The notes beneath the pieces are model-generated. The model worked only from the letters and a program-made list of their open reading frames with translations. It searched no databases and had not been told where the DNA came from. A DNA stretch of 64,000 nucleotides, taken from assembly GCA_964017065.1 (NCBI GenBank), contig OZ024783.1:14639820-14703819 (forward strand). The letters run 5' to 3'. How positions within the stretch are numbered: the first letter of the stretch is position 1; every line of letters begins with the position of its first letter. The DNA is from Haliclona indistincta. Taxonomy: Eukaryota; Porifera; Demospongiae; Haplosclerida; Chalinidae. A program made the position numbers and the translations under genes. This document shows, piece after piece, positions 13,601-26,800 of the stretch.

Positions 13601-16593
13601 TGCTTTCCGTGCTGTATCCATGCATCGTATTAAAGCTGATGGTAGCGGCAGTATGAGCACATGGAAAAAGCTCGATGATGACACGTACCTTCGCTTCATT
13701 GCAGAGGAAGTAAAAGTCCTAGAATTGAACCCGTCACAAAAGCAGCACATCTCAGGAGAGAGCAGTACATCTCAGCAAAGAGCAGTACATCTCAGCAGCC
13801 ACCCTATTCACAAGTTTACCAAGAGGGCTGTACATTCACAGAAATCTATTTTAGATGAGAATGCCAGCAATTACATTCCACCCCGTCCACCGATGAGCAG
13901 CATGGTGTATAATCTTGTTGAGAATATGGTTTTTTGTCCTCCAACAATTCCCGAGAATCTTGAGCAGAAAAAGACCTTTATCCACCTGATAGACTCTGGT
14001 GGACAGCCATCATTTATCAGCCTTGTACCAGCATTCGTTAGGGGAAGCACAGTCAACATAGTCGTCTCGAAGTACAATCGTGACATCAATGATAAGCTAG
14101 AGTATGAGTATGTAAAGGATGACAAGCATCTTCGTCAGCCAACGGAACTGGACCAAACACAACTCGAAAGCATTGAAGAGCTGGTTCGCATTCTCTCGTC
14201 TACTAGCCATTCTGAAAAAGGCTTAACATCAGAGTCTAAGTTCCTTCTAGTTGGTACTCATGCTGACAAGCATTGGTCTTTATTTCACCAATCACATGGT
14301 GATAAGAATCGATGGTTGAAGAAGAGTCTCGGTGAGCTAAAGTCGATGTGCATTGAGATTAATGATGATGGAGATATTCTTCTGCCAATCAACACCTTAG
14401 TCACAAAAGGGCGCCGTGATGAGTTGGCTTCTTCTTTAAGGCAGAAGATCATGGAAGCTTGTAGCAATGCCACGGTAGACATACCTACTAGATGGTATGT
14501 GTTCGAATTAGAATTGAGTGCCAAAGCAGCGAAGGAGAAACGAAGTGTTCTTGGTATAGCCGAGTGTATAGCTATAGGTGAGAATTTAGAAATGAAAAGA
14601 GAAGAAGTATTGGCAGCATTGATGTTTTTAGATGAAGGTGCTGTTTGCATGTATTTCAAAGTCATTCCTCACCTGGTCTTCACTGATCCGCAATGTATTC
14701 TCAGCGAAGTCACTGAAATATTGAATCTTGGTATCGTTGACTTCAGTCAGATCTCTTCTCTTTATCCCTTCCTCTCTAAGCTCATGGCATCAGTACGAAG
14801 ATTGAGAAACCGAGGGCTGTTTAATAGAGAGCTTGTTGATGTTCTTTGTAGCGAGTATCGAGTGAATGTAGCTGGAAAGTGTGTCTACACAGTAGATGAC
14901 TTCCTCACAATACTGAAGCACCTTCTAATAGTGGCTCCGGTTAGAATTGATGATGAAGATGTTTTCTTTATTCCTTCTATACTTGCAAGTAGCAAGAAAA
15001 CTGTTCCTGTTCTCGATGGAGAGCTGCCTCCTCTTGTTCTTCTTTGTCACACGAAAGTGATGCCACTTGGGTTGTTTTCTGCTTTAGTCGTGGGCTTGCT
15101 TTACGATGCACTATTCTCTCTTCTTGAGATTGTTGGTCGTGATGTTGTTAAATTCAATTGCACGTCAGGAGGAGTAGTGATGCTGGTAGAGCATCATGCA
15201 TGCCTGGTCATCCATTTCAGTGGTGACCCATCTGTGGCTCCTCTCATTAGAGCTGCCACACACCGTGCTATTGCCGAGGTCTGCAAACAGCGACGCCTTG
15301 ACACCAGCAAAATAGCGTTCACTGATGGGTTCTGGTGTCCATTCAAGAAGTGCGAGAGCATACTTCATTCGTGTAAGGTTAATATGTCGACCGGTTGGCT
15401 CACCTGCTCTGTAAGACCAGATCGTGGTTCTGGTCCCTATACCAATGAGAGAATGCTTGCATGGCTGGCACCAGTACCTGATAACAGTAAGTCTATATTA
15501 TACAGTATCATTATTGTATAGTTATTGTGTAATTTTTGCAGCCTCACACTTAGTAGAATCATACTCCTCTGCAAAGGCTGTCATGAATCCATCTATTAGT
15601 GAGTTTTAGTTTTTAGCTTAATTTTAGTTAATAATATGTTTTTATCATAATTATTTCTTTTGTCTAGTTTGAACTAATATTAATAATAATTATGCAAGCC
15701 ATAACTTCTAATGTAAACATAATTATTATTTTTTATTTTGTCCAATTATTTTGTTGCATGCAGATTTGAAACAAATTTCTTGATAATCTTTACCACATGC
15801 CTAAGAAAGCATACGAAATTGCAAATATTTTGACTATCACCACCTAAACTATAGGCCTTATACGGTACATAAATTTATGCTGTTTCAAGCAGTTTTACCT
15901 AAATTTATGCTAAAATCAAACACCCCACCTAAATTTAGGCAACTTTGCTAATAGCTACACAACACCACCTAAATTTAGGTGGCCTTGCTAAATTTTCGAA
16001 GATTTTGGTAGACTTTGCAAACATAGTCCACCTAAAATTAATTATTTAGTTAGCCTACTAATGAATTATTGATCTAAAGTAATTGAGTGGAGGTACCTAA
16101 ATTTAGGTGGCGAAAGTCAAAATTTATTCATGCTTTCTTTGCCACATGCTAAAGGTTATCAATAACAAATCCGCAAAAAAATTATTTGGACGAAATGAAT
16201 TTTTTGCCGATAACTGTATCATTCCTTATGTCAGAGATACTACAGTTGGTCAAAGGACTCTAATTACAGTGTATCTTAATTCCAGGTGACAGTCATGAAA
16301 TTTCACTGTTCCAGTTCATAGAAAGTGTGGCTAATGTAATTCCTGATAAATGGAAAAGTTTTGGTGTGGCACTTGGGCTTTCCGGAGCAAAGCTTAATTC
16401 CATTGATAAGCAGCATCGTGGTGACCCGCTAGATGCATTTACAGAAGTGTTCAGCACGTGGCAGCAGCTAGCAACTCCTGATAATAATCCAGTGAAGTGG
16501 AGCACTCTCGTACGTGTTCTCAAGTCTCATACAGTAGGAGAAAAGACTCTCGCTGAGTCTATCCAGAGTAAATTTATGGACAACAGTTCTTGA
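5763..16593 (+). CDS. Unit A: Rab-like / Roc-COR-like GTPase / death-domain gene (5'-partial)
   Basis: Proposed exons: 5763-5852, 6243-6308, 10624-10671 (Rab-like C-terminal half), 13437-15486 (Roc/COR-like), 15542-15598 and 16286-16593 (death domain, stop TGA at 16591). The Rab part shows the G4 motif NKCD and G5-type ETSAKSG; its P-loop exons lie left of the window beyond the BEL insertion. Exon 10624-10671 ends at GTGAGT in phase 0, and the next acceptor (TTGCAG at 13436) opens in phase 0, so the parts join without a stop. If it is not spliced there, the Rab frame would read five more codons and stop. No ankyrin exons are visible between, unlike unit B. The alternative is two separate genes, the second using an in-frame ATG at 13404. 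The domain calls are firm; the fusion is inference. Confidence 0.6.
6620..7820 (+). mobile_element. Fold-back element family FB, copy 1
   Basis: A left arm (about 6640-6780), its inverted copy (about 6875-7010), then an 800-bp tail with the common landmarks (AGCCCCGCCCAC, CACGTG, an ATGGCG-type segment, a GAAAGAAGAAA purine tract). The tail ends in ATTCATCCCTACAT, the complement of the left-arm start. It lies in a Rab intron of unit A. The usual terminal hairpin is not directly attached but sits in the palindrome just downstream. Confidence 0.75.
7835..8046. repeat. Palindrome with internal tandem repeat
   Basis: Arms of about 60 bp (TGATTTTTTCTCACC... and its complement ending near 8046) enclose two extra copies of a roughly 41-bp unit containing ACTTCAGAAATTC in the left arm only. 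The centre is the same GGGAGGCAC/GTGCCTCCC hairpin that ends the other FB copies. Confidence 0.7.
8332..8888. mobile_element. Pogo-type MITE, TA target duplication
   Basis: Inverted termini CCATATAGCCGGTTATTT and the complement of AAATAACCGGCTATACGG, flanked by TA. The subterminal sequence (AATTTTCGA..., CGAAAATAAAATCC at both ends) matches the ends of the transposase-carrying element at 32320-36041, so this is probably a non-autonomous derivative. No credible ORF. Confidence 0.75.
8942..9941. mobile_element. Tc1/mariner-type non-autonomous element, 1000 bp
   Basis: About 28-bp inverted termini starting CAGTGCTTG and containing CCTAAAGAGGGCACTC, flanked by TA on both sides. The interior matches 46707-47716. 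The 71-codon ORF at 9690 is not conserved in the other copy, so I give it no function. Confidence 0.75.
9944..10262. repeat. Right part of repeat family R5, split by the 8942 element
   Basis: Resembles 50600-50995 and 58440-58816 (ACGAAGCTT, GTTATGGCGTGATTTGCT, GTTGACTGCC.AGAAGCTGATAGG). The short piece at 8890-8940 (AAACTAGCAATGCA) matches the part of R5 immediately before it, so the Tc1-type element interrupted an older R5 copy. Confidence 0.5.
10680..12400. other. Intronic/intergenic, no gene seen
   Basis: Non-coding between the last unit A Rab exon and the GTPase exon. Near 10781 it carries AAGGTGGCGGTATCCCG, one terminus of the TTAA-type family seen complete at 27372 and 52896; the other terminus is not evident. 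No ankyrin-like coding was found here on the plus strand. Confidence 0.5.
12403..12607. mobile_element. Pogo-type MITE, near-palindromic
   Basis: Flanked by TA; termini CCGTATAGCGGGAAATTTTC and the complement ending GCTATACGG. Dense in TTTTCGCG and CGCGAA motifs, so nearly the whole 205 bp can fold. The terminal CCGTATAGC relates it to 8332-8888 and 32320-36041. The minus-strand ORF across it is a by-product of the palindrome. Confidence 0.75.
12744..13042. mobile_element. hAT-type MITE with perfect 8-bp duplication
   Basis: Inverted termini TAGGGCTGAAACGAATACCAC and the complement of GTGGTATTTGTTTCAGCCCTA, bounded by CTTCCCAC at 12736-12743 and 13043-13050. An 8-bp duplication and TAGGG ends are characteristic of hAT elements. 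No coding capacity. Confidence 0.85.
13051..13390. repeat. Partial copy of TTAA-type repeat R9
   Basis: Matches the right two-thirds of 38888-39456 (GAAGTGGGAGTGGCCAACT, GAGCAAGTCAAATTTT, ending GGGTTAA). The left terminus is missing. Confidence 0.6.
13437..15486 (+). CDS. Roc-like P-loop GTPase + COR-like exon (unit A)
   Basis: One 2,050-base exon. It opens with a helical lead-in, then the P-loop GAPGSGKTS near residue 30, a G3-type IDSGGQPSF near residue 185, and a G4-type VGTHADK near residue 280. This spacing and the D-GGQP pattern are those of Roc/NLR-associated GTPases rather than small GTPases. Downstream, IPTRWYVFELEL followed by a helical region with EEVLAALMFLDEGAV and FTDPQCIL resembles the COR winged-helix region. 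It ends at donor GTAAGT in phase 1. It is nearly identical to 55992-58091, but has a shorter Gln/Ser-rich linker between P-loop and G3 and small in-frame differences. Predicted cytosolic; no membrane segments. Confidence 0.85.
15542..15598 (+). CDS. 57-base linker exon (unit A)
   Basis: Begins after TTTTTGCAG and ends at GTGAGT, phase 1 on both sides. It encodes about 19 residues (SHLVESYSSAKAVMNPSIS) joining the COR-like exon to the death domain. The same exon is in unit B at 58146-58202. The preceding intron is only 55 bases. Confidence 0.75.
15840..16110. repeat. Repeated ACCTAAATTTAGGT palindromes in the pre-death-domain intron
   Basis: At least five full or partial copies of ACCTAAATTTAGG(TGG) lie in this intron, and the equivalent unit B intron (58945-59180) holds a similar set. 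Origin unknown: a decayed MITE or a structural array. Confidence 0.6.
16286..16593 (+). CDS. Death-domain exon (unit A), C-terminus
   Basis: Starts after TTCCAG in phase 1 and ends at TGA 16591-16593. It encodes about 102 residues with the death-domain pattern: IPDKWKSFGVALGLS (helices 1-2), LNSIDKQHRGDPLDAFTEVFSTW (helices 3-4), and VKWSTLVRVLKS...AESIQ (helices 5-6, including the conserved Trp). Death domains pair with each other in apoptosis and innate immune signalling; a C-terminal position after Roc-COR resembles DAPK-type proteins. Nearly identical to 59366-59673. Confidence 0.85.
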
Positions 16594-16698
16594 CTCAGAC
16601 ATAACGATTTTGAATGACATGCTGTTTTCTTATTTTAAAGTTATACTTTTTCATAATGTTCTATCGACAAAGAATAATGTAATCCTTAAATACAATTG

Positions 16699-17630
16699 TT
16701 ATCTAGTAACAGGAATGGGTTTCTTGTAACAGTTACAAGTAATAGTACTCCATGAAATGGGCTGTTCTTTACAAATACTAGAACAGACCGATCCTTTTCT
16801 TCTCAACTTATTATAGTACCTCTTCATCTGCTTGTGAGCAAGATAATGGTTGATATGCACAGCAATGAATCCACGGCTACATCGTCCGCTATTGTGACCA
16901 GAAAAAATACGTACATCATCAACACGAACGATGTTATAAGGAGCCAGCCATGCTCCTACTGAGACATCCTCGCACGTGTAGGTCTGTAAATAAGGAGCAT
17001 TCTCTGCTATTAAGTTCACTATGTCTTTCGATAGAACATACATCCCTCCATAGTTGTACGGAAAGTATGTGTCACAGAAGTGCCATTTGGTCTCCCGCCA
17101 TTGCCCTTTGTTAATGAGAGGGTTGTAACAAGAGGATCTGCCCCAGTAGAGCCGGTGAGTGGGCAGGTGAGTTTTAAGGTCTTTGAGTATTCGCTGTGTG
17201 TTGAGGAATACATCGTCATCTGTTTTGAGCATGAATAAGAAGTTTGTAGTGACGGTTGATAAATACCATTGACTGCAGTGTTCTATTACTGAGAGACGAG
17301 TAGCTGTTTGATACATCAGCAGGTCACCATGATCTTGCTGTTCAGTATATCCAGTGTTCTGATCTCTACCTCCTTAGCACCCAGGCCTCCGATCAAGAAT
17401 CGATACTGCACCGAGTAACCAATGAGCATCCTCTTAGCTAGCCAGGTCTCTCTGATTGCATTTCTCCTCAGGGTGCTGTTGATTCTTGAGTGCACAAGGA
17501 TGATCACTTCTCCCACCACAACCGCACTGTTCGCGGTCAAAGAGGCGGGACTCTCGGACCACAATCCGTGAGTGAGCTCAGTCACTCGTCGAATCAGCTG
17601 TTCGCGTGAGCTTGATGTACTATCATGCAT
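16699..17630 (-). pseudogene. Beta-1,3-galactosyltransferase-like (GT31), copy A
   Basis: Minus strand, convergent with unit A; its stop lies about 105 bases beyond the death-domain stop. Two ORFs (17630-17316 and 17316-16699) carry the GT31 landmarks: RRNAIRETW, the DxD site in LKTDDDVFLNT, YNYGGMYVLS, and EDVSVGAWL. Compared with copy B it has a 10-base deletion near 17325 and an extra base near 17245, so about 24 residues before the DxD site are read in the wrong frame before the original frame returns. The join near 17365 needs either a very short intron or a frameshift. No N-terminal membrane anchor is visible. It may still give an open but damaged protein. Confidence 0.7.
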
Positions 17631-17930
17631 GCCTAGTCTTCCGGACCATTAACCGATGATCAATCAGTCGTTCCTCTCCCTAGAGCTACCTTTTTTGTAC
17701 CAACTTGTTTAATGTACACAAGCGAATGAAGGAAAGATACTTGTAAGAGATGAATACAAGAAAGGAACCCTAGGACAACGCTGAGAAGAGTACATACTTT
17801 TGAAGAAAGGCATGGGCTAGGCAAGGGTGGGATAAATAACAGTATAATAATACAAACAAAAATAAAGACAAAAAACCTAATAAATAAAGGGTTTTGATAT
17901 AATTATAAACAAAAAAAAACTACTTGTATA

Positions 17931-18860
17931 TCAATAAAGGTTTATCTTTAGACCAGTGATCCGATTTTCTAGCCAGGAAAATGATTTGGGAGGCAGAAAT
18001 GGCAGTTCTAGCTGCACTGTCGAATAGTTTTCTTGCCGATGACTTGTCAAAAAACTTGAAAAGGGCTGGGCGAAGTCTTGGCAGCATTTGCTTTTGTGTA
18101 TCCAGTGTCCAAGAGATCTGATTTCAATTGTTACCAATGAAGCTTGTTTCCCGAGAGAGTCCAACTCACTCAGCAGCAATTGATAGAGGGGTTTCTGTCT
18201 CTTACGATTCTGTGCATTGCACAGATGTTCGTATGAATTATAGAGGGTACAGTTAGTTCCACCAATTATAACAGAATTACCACTCATATATACCATATAT
18301 CAGGTCTCGCAGTTGTAATCGTCAAGTCATGAGGTACTGTTGACTGGGGGGTTTTCATGAGCTCTAAGACCAGATATGTCAGAATACAGATGGTCACCCT
18401 CTAACAATTAAGTGGGAATGTATGGCCTTGTCAAATCTCCAAAGGACACTGTCATGTCTCCACGTGTACCTAGCTTGATCCAGGGCCACCGGGCATCCAT
18501 TTAGGATGTGGAACACAGTGGGAGTACTAGAACCACATAGGTGACATTTGGAATCCACTCTCAAATTCCATCTCTTTAAGTTAAGCGGAGTTGGTAGAGT
18601 ATCAGACCCAGCTCTGAGAAGGAATGAGAGTTGTCCGGGCGGTATAAACCACGCTGCATACGATCCCAAACGTGGTTGTAAGACTCCAATTGGCAAATGC
18701 TCTTAAATTTGTTTTGGACAGTAAGATTGTTTAGGTGATCATCCCAGTGATCTCTATCAGTACTTCTCGCAACTATCCAACAAGCCCGTTGCAGCGTCCT
18801 CCTCGTTTGCGTTATGGCAAGGTCACCAGCAAGGTTGTGCTCTGTCTGTCTGTATACCGT
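17931..18860 (-). mobile_element. LINE (non-LTR retrotransposon) 3'-end fragment
   Basis: On the minus strand, 18696-18394 encodes a post-reverse-transcriptase zinc segment: SFLLRAGSDTLPTPLNL, then CHLCGSSTPTVFHILNGCP, then YTWRHDSVL. Reading on, 18296-17931 gives the usual C-terminal region (LYNSYEHLCNAQNRK, then ELDSLGKQASLVTIEIRSLGHW). Upstream, to about 18860, another frame gives LAITQTRRTLQRACWIVARS and NNLTVQNKF. Several frameshifts and stops separate the pieces, so it is 5'-truncated and dead. The A/T-rich stretch at 17820-17930 may be its 3' tail. Confidence 0.8.
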
Positions 18861-19252
18861 AAGAAGCTAAAGTGAGGGCATGCTTCATCTAATGTCAGGT
18901 CATGTGGTGCTTGTCTTACTGTAACACATCACATTACATCAATTTGCTAAATGTATATTCAATATTCAGTTAGGTACAATAATTATGTCATGAACATAAA
19001 AGTAGATAGATTGGCTCGATTTCAGATCTACCACGAGCCACACCCACTAATGTTATAACGCGCGTGGGAGGAGGTTCAATGAATTTGGCTCGCGAGCTAG
19101 ACTGGGGGCGAACGATTCTAGGAAGAGATAACCAGGACAGACTTGACCACTCATCTATTCCGATCTCAAAAGCTGTGTTCTTAAGCTGGGAACAGCTCAG
19201 TTCTCCGGGGCAAATCCTAAGGCGGCGACTGATCTGTAGCTACTGCGACAGC

Positions 19253-21511
<2,259 letters not shown>

Positions 21512-22632
21512 CATTGTTAGCTGATTATACTGAGAGCCGGAATCCTATGCATTCTTCAAAAACAAAAATTCATGATTATTTTTATTTGAGCAGATTTGAG
21601 AAAACTGTGGGTCACTTCGCTCCTGCAATTTTCAAACCCACGCATGTTTTTAAACTTCAGCCCAATTTAGTGCTATGCTTCAAAAATGTGATAATTATGC
21701 AAGTAGAAAGATCAAAATAATTAATTATTTTACACGAACATTTTCATAGTGTTTCAGTAATGTACGACCCAATTGAAAACAGGGGTGCGTTCAAAAATTA
21801 ATTACAGGACCGAAGTGACCAGCTCATTTATTCTAATTCGTTCACATAATATTATTATTAAAAATTGAATTGTGAAACTATACTTGAAGTAGAGTATAGG
21901 TTTGAATTCTTCTTGCTGAAGCTCTGCATGCTACTGCCAACAGCACTGAGGTTGCATCATGATAATAGCCTAGCTGGTCTTGCACTCAATAGTCTTAATG
22001 TTGAGAATGTCCCTTCTTGTCACATGGTGCTTCCTAGTAACATTTTCAGAAAAAAAAACTATCTAATGAGCTACTGTATGTCTTCACGAAAATATTACTA
22101 AAGTAACATGTCTGGTTTTAGTAGTGCATTTACAGCCTTTCATATTTCGCTCAATTAGAATTCCAATACGGCTATTATGTTCTCAGTAGAACTAGTAGGC
22201 AGTAGCATCCTCTTTCTCTCCTGTCTCATGGTTCGAATGAGCCAACATGTAAGTTACTTCCACTGCTCCAGATTATAGTTCTGTAACATACATTCTTCAA
22301 ATACAAACATCTCTGATTTTACGGCAGCTAATTTGTCGTTTCTTTTTGATGACCGATGAGAAGCATCACGCCAGCACACATAGTTGTAGCACACCTTCTG
22401 ATCTATAATAATGATCGATGCACTCATGATAATGGGGCATGTACCATCTTTTAGTTGTTTGGAGATTACATGAAGAAAACCTGAAGAGTGTAAAATGTGT
22501 GTGTACTTTCCAGATCATGAAATATATTATTATTTAGTGATTGAAAGTGAATGTGGCCTAGTACAGGTATTGTTTATATAATTTTAAAGAGAGAATGGTA
22601 GATTATTAACGAGAGAAGACTATAATAATGAA
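21512..22632. other. Non-coding spacer with one small MITE
   Basis: Contains a repeat at 21585-21842 with inverted GAGCAGATTTGAGAAAA/GGGTCACTT...CTCCTGCAATTTT ends, also present at 37230-37455. Otherwise no gene is seen. Confidence 0.5.
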
Positions 22633-23520
22633 ATGTCTACGCACCCCCAGAGCTGTCCTGCTGTTTAGATGGAATCTACAAGTACCTAGGTAGTCAACTA
22701 TGGGCGCGTTTGTTGTCAGAGAAGTCTAAGATGGCCGTCAGGTCATGGCAAGTTGAGCCAGCCATAACTCAAGAACGAAAGCACTTTAGCAAAATTCACG
22801 AGTCACATTACAAGCCATTGTCGTGCTAAGTCTGTTCATACCTTTACCGAGTTTCAGAAGTGAGCGATGGTCTCTGCAGCTCGATGGACAGAACGAATGA
22901 ATGAACGAATGAATGAACGAGTGAATGAACAGACTTCACGAAACCCTCGGCGTGTTGCACACTGTAGAGTTAGCTCCTTAGTTATGGTTTGCAGAAGGAG
23001 CTTTGCAGCTAAAAGCAAACCTGCTTGCTATAGAAATTGCACTGCTAACCAGAAGACAGCAAAGTGCTGACCACAAGACAAGGTGTGTCGTGGGCGTGAC
23101 CGTGAACACTGAGTAGGTAGCCATTGTTCTTGGCCTTGATAGGCTTTTTCTTGAGATGTCTACGCACCCCCAGAGCTGTCTTGCAGTTTAGATGGAATCT
23201 ACAAGTACCTAGGTAGTCAACTATGGGCGCTTTTGTCGTCAGAGAGGTCAAAGACGGCCGTCAAGGTGAGCCAGCTATAACTCGAGAACGAAAGCACTTT
23301 AGCAAAATCCACGAGTCACATTGCAAGCCATGGTCATGCTTAGCCTGTTCATACCTTAGTTGACGCGTAGAAGCGATCGCTGATCTCTGTAGCAGAAGAG
23401 ACAGACCGACCGAACGACAAAGCAAGTACCGTAACCCTCGCGCATGCGCCGAGGGTTAATGAATGACAAACCAAGTACCGTAACCCTCGCGCATGCGACG
23501 AGGGTTAATAATTACTAAAA
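22633..23520. repeat. Repeat family R3, two tandem copies
   Basis: Two head-to-tail copies (about 22633-23100 and 23155-23520), each starting GTCTACGCACCCCCAGAGCTG and sharing TAGTCAACTATGGGCGC and AACGAAAGCACTTTAGCAAAA. The right end has paired CCCTCGCGCATGCG(C/A)CGAGGG hairpins. An inverted copy lies at 26966-28250. Confidence 0.65.
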
Positions 23521-23765
23521 TAATACCTAGAGTTAAAAAGAAATAAATAAAGCAAAAAAGTAAAGATAGTTCAAACTCTATGTCAGCTATGAGTTCCAAA
23601 AATAAATACAGAATTGTAATTTCCTCTCTTCATGAATAGCTACTGCCAACCGCTGGATGATTATTATAGTGATTCTGTACGAGCGGGCACGTAGTGTTAA
23701 CACGCCCTCAGGGGTTCACTGTATATAGTGCGATTCATATTAATTTTTTTCCACGTTGGAATATC

Positions 23766-23784
23766 ACGTGATTTGTCACGTGGA
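23766..23784. promoter_or_regulatory. Paired CACGTG boxes upstream of unit B start
   Basis: Two CACGTG E-boxes about 10 bases apart, some 115 bases upstream of ATG 23891. They are the only promoter-like feature I can point to. Similar CACGTG pairs occur in FB tails, so significance is doubtful. Confidence 0.2.
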
Positions 23785-23890
23785 GGACATGAAGTGTTGT
23801 AAACAAATAATTATCATCTATGGTCATAGCAAATCCCATAGCCGGATTCGTCCCATAGCTCGCGCCTAGACTAGATTGAGTGCAGCTATC

Positions 23891-26800
23891 ATGGCAGATC
23901 TCACACTTCTCCTGGTGGGAGACCGTCTTGTGGGCAAGACTTGCATAGGTCGCAGGTTCGTCGATGGTTGCTTTTATTCTGGCTACGGGAGATATTCATC
24001 ATCCAATTTTGGTGAGGTCTAATCAGTGTCTCTTATACATACTATAACTTACAACATGCAGAAGGAAAACGCACTGTTGTTATTAGCAACTGTGAGATCA
24101 AGCTAAAGATAATGGAACATGAGATTGACATATTTAGACCCGGCAGCAAGGAACCCCACCCTAACTGGCCTTACCAGTGCGGTGCAGTATGTGATTTACT
24201 TATTATTAATTTTATTTTCCAGTATAACATTATGCAACAGAAGCAAACAGCACTGAGATCTGCAAATGAGCACAATCAGTAGTTAAAAATAGTGCACTAA
24301 AGCATCAGGAGCCCAACTTGAAGGTGGATCTAACCCTCAATGGGCCTTTTTAGTTGGATCGCGCGTCCCTATTAGCAAAGCAGCAGCTAAAATAATCATC
24401 AGTTTTTAAATACCATTTAGAAATATAGAGCCATCTCAAATTTGACCTCTGACGACTTCTATGAATAATTAATTGTCCAAAACCAGTTGCCCCTCCCTTA
24501 TGTCACTTAAGCTACTTGCAATGTGCTTGAGTTTGGTATCAAATAAAATGTCTCACTATACGGAGTAATTTGATACCTAACACATGCTCATACACGATAA
24601 TATATTTCTAAGGATACTATTGCATTTATAGACAAAACACTGTTTCAATCAATAATAGACAATGTACATAACATGCAGACTGAAAGTGAAATTAAAAACA
24701 AAGTAAAATAACAAAAAACCACTGTGTATAATTGCTAAATGAACAAAGTACATGGTCAATTGTACAATTAAAATTAAATGTAACTATAAAATGGAGATGC
24801 TTCGGTATAATAATATTATTTATAACTATAATAGAGTTGCTACTGTATAACAGAGAACAATACAAATTATACAAGTAATAAAAACGTTTTAACAAAAATG
24901 CAAGAGATTTAGTGTTGGTACATGTATTGAAAAAGTATGGAAACAAGATTATGAACTGAGGTAGATAAACAAGATTAAATATAAAGGACTGTAACAATAG
25001 CAGTGTAATGCTACCTTCCTATATAACTGCTTTCTAGTTGTAGTTAATTTAACAAGAAAATTAAAAAGATTTCTATCGAAATCAAAAGGATGTAGGGTTG
25101 TGAAATCTGCCACTGGTCCACAATGTAAACTAACAAGGAACAGGCATGGAATGGTAACACGATTGACTTGCTAACAGACCATAGATCCCTACATCAGTGG
25201 CTGCTGTGGTTGGCTATAGCTAGTTCAGCTAGTTGCTGTTGACTGACACCTAACCTGCATCTAGCTTGTGACAAAATATTGATCTTATAATTATACAGCC
25301 ACTGATGTAGGGATCTATGGTCTGTTAGCAAGTCAATCGTGTTACCATTCCATGCCTGTTCCTTGTTAGTTTACATTGTGGACCAGTGACAGATTTCACA
25401 ACCCTACATCCTTTTGATTTCGATAGAAATCTTTTTAATTTTCTTGTTTGTGTCCTTTTTTCTTTTTCAGTGAAGTGCAGTTCAATATCATGCTCGTACT
25501 GAGCTGTCTTTGTTTCCACCATTGGTTTAGTTTTCCTGTTGCTGATGGTTTTCTTTATTATTAAGTTAAACTTGTAGCTAAAAATAATTGTTATATCAGC
25601 TCGCCTACGCATGCATGCATGCAGTGGACATGAGCCCCGCCCACGCTTGCTTGTAGACCTGTACGGCGGTTATAATTATCAGGCAAGCGCAGAATGCATA
25701 TGGTGATCCTATACGAGCTTACCGTTCTTCGAAGACTCCAGACAAATATGTGTTCTCCGTGATCCATACGGCGCGGCGATACTCAAGCTAGTGCTTGCTC
25801 ACGTGCGCTAACCACTGCTTGGTCACGTGCCTATTGCGCAATCACAATAATGGCGTCTAATACTTAGCTGACAATGGATCACGATCGAGAAATCGCTGAA
25901 TTTATATCGCCGTTACGCTAAAAACTAAGTTCAAAAGGCACCTCCCAGGAGAATTTGACGACTGTTCGTGGGTGTTTTGGTCTCGGCATTGCTCGCGTAA
26001 AGGCGCTAGACGCGCTGAAGAAAGAAAGAAAGAAAGAAGAAAACGAAGATGACGAAACTGGATTTTCACCGTTTCCAGGTTCGTCACTTTAGTAACAATT
26101 TCGAGCAATCTCCTTGCTACTGTAAGATGGGGCAACGTCAGGGAGCAGATCTAAGTGTCTTTTGACGTATACAATTCATCACCAGGCGAGATATCAGCGT
26201 TTGAACGCTAATACATTGTATGTAGCCGCCATCTTATTTTCCCGTTCAACCCTACATAGGGAGGCACTACCGTGCCTCCCTAATAGGGAGGTAGCTATTG
26301 TTATAGTCATTTTTATTTTAAATCTTGCATGTTTACATACCGAAGTCCACAATCTTGTTTCCATACTTTTTCGATACATGTACCAAAAAAATCTCTTGAA
26401 AAAAATCAAAAAGAAATTTCATTGTATTAACCCTTCACATGCGGCGGGCAACTATAGTCGCCCGGCAAGTTTGACGTCACCGGAAGTGGGCGTTAAAATT
26501 CGAAGATAGTTTATTTCACCTATAGACCAAATACAGCTATGTGGGGTGTGATTGCGAGCCATTGGCGGGGCCTGCGGCCCCGCCAAGCAGAGCTATGGCG
26601 GGATCACCTTGCACCACTGGGTCTCCAGGGGCTTCTTGACATAAAAAGCAGCCATGCGTGCACTAACTTTGTCTCACACGTGCTGTTTTGACCAAACAAG
26701 CGGCGTTTTTTGCTCCGGTGAGAGTGATTCTAGCACACGACAGTTGGTAGATCGTCAAGTGGGCGTGGTTAACCGCAATTGTCATTGACAACAAGCCCGC

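Noticed and set aside
19064..19252. 63-codon N-terminal extension of the second Rab
   Set aside because: In frame and open, but it has no similarity to Rab N-termini and lies in what looks like 5' untranslated sequence. ATG 19253 gives the standard Rab8/10-like start.
22633..23520. Possible CRISPR-like or satellite array
   Set aside because: Only two long tandem copies of a dispersed repeat, with no regular short spacers; eukaryotic context.
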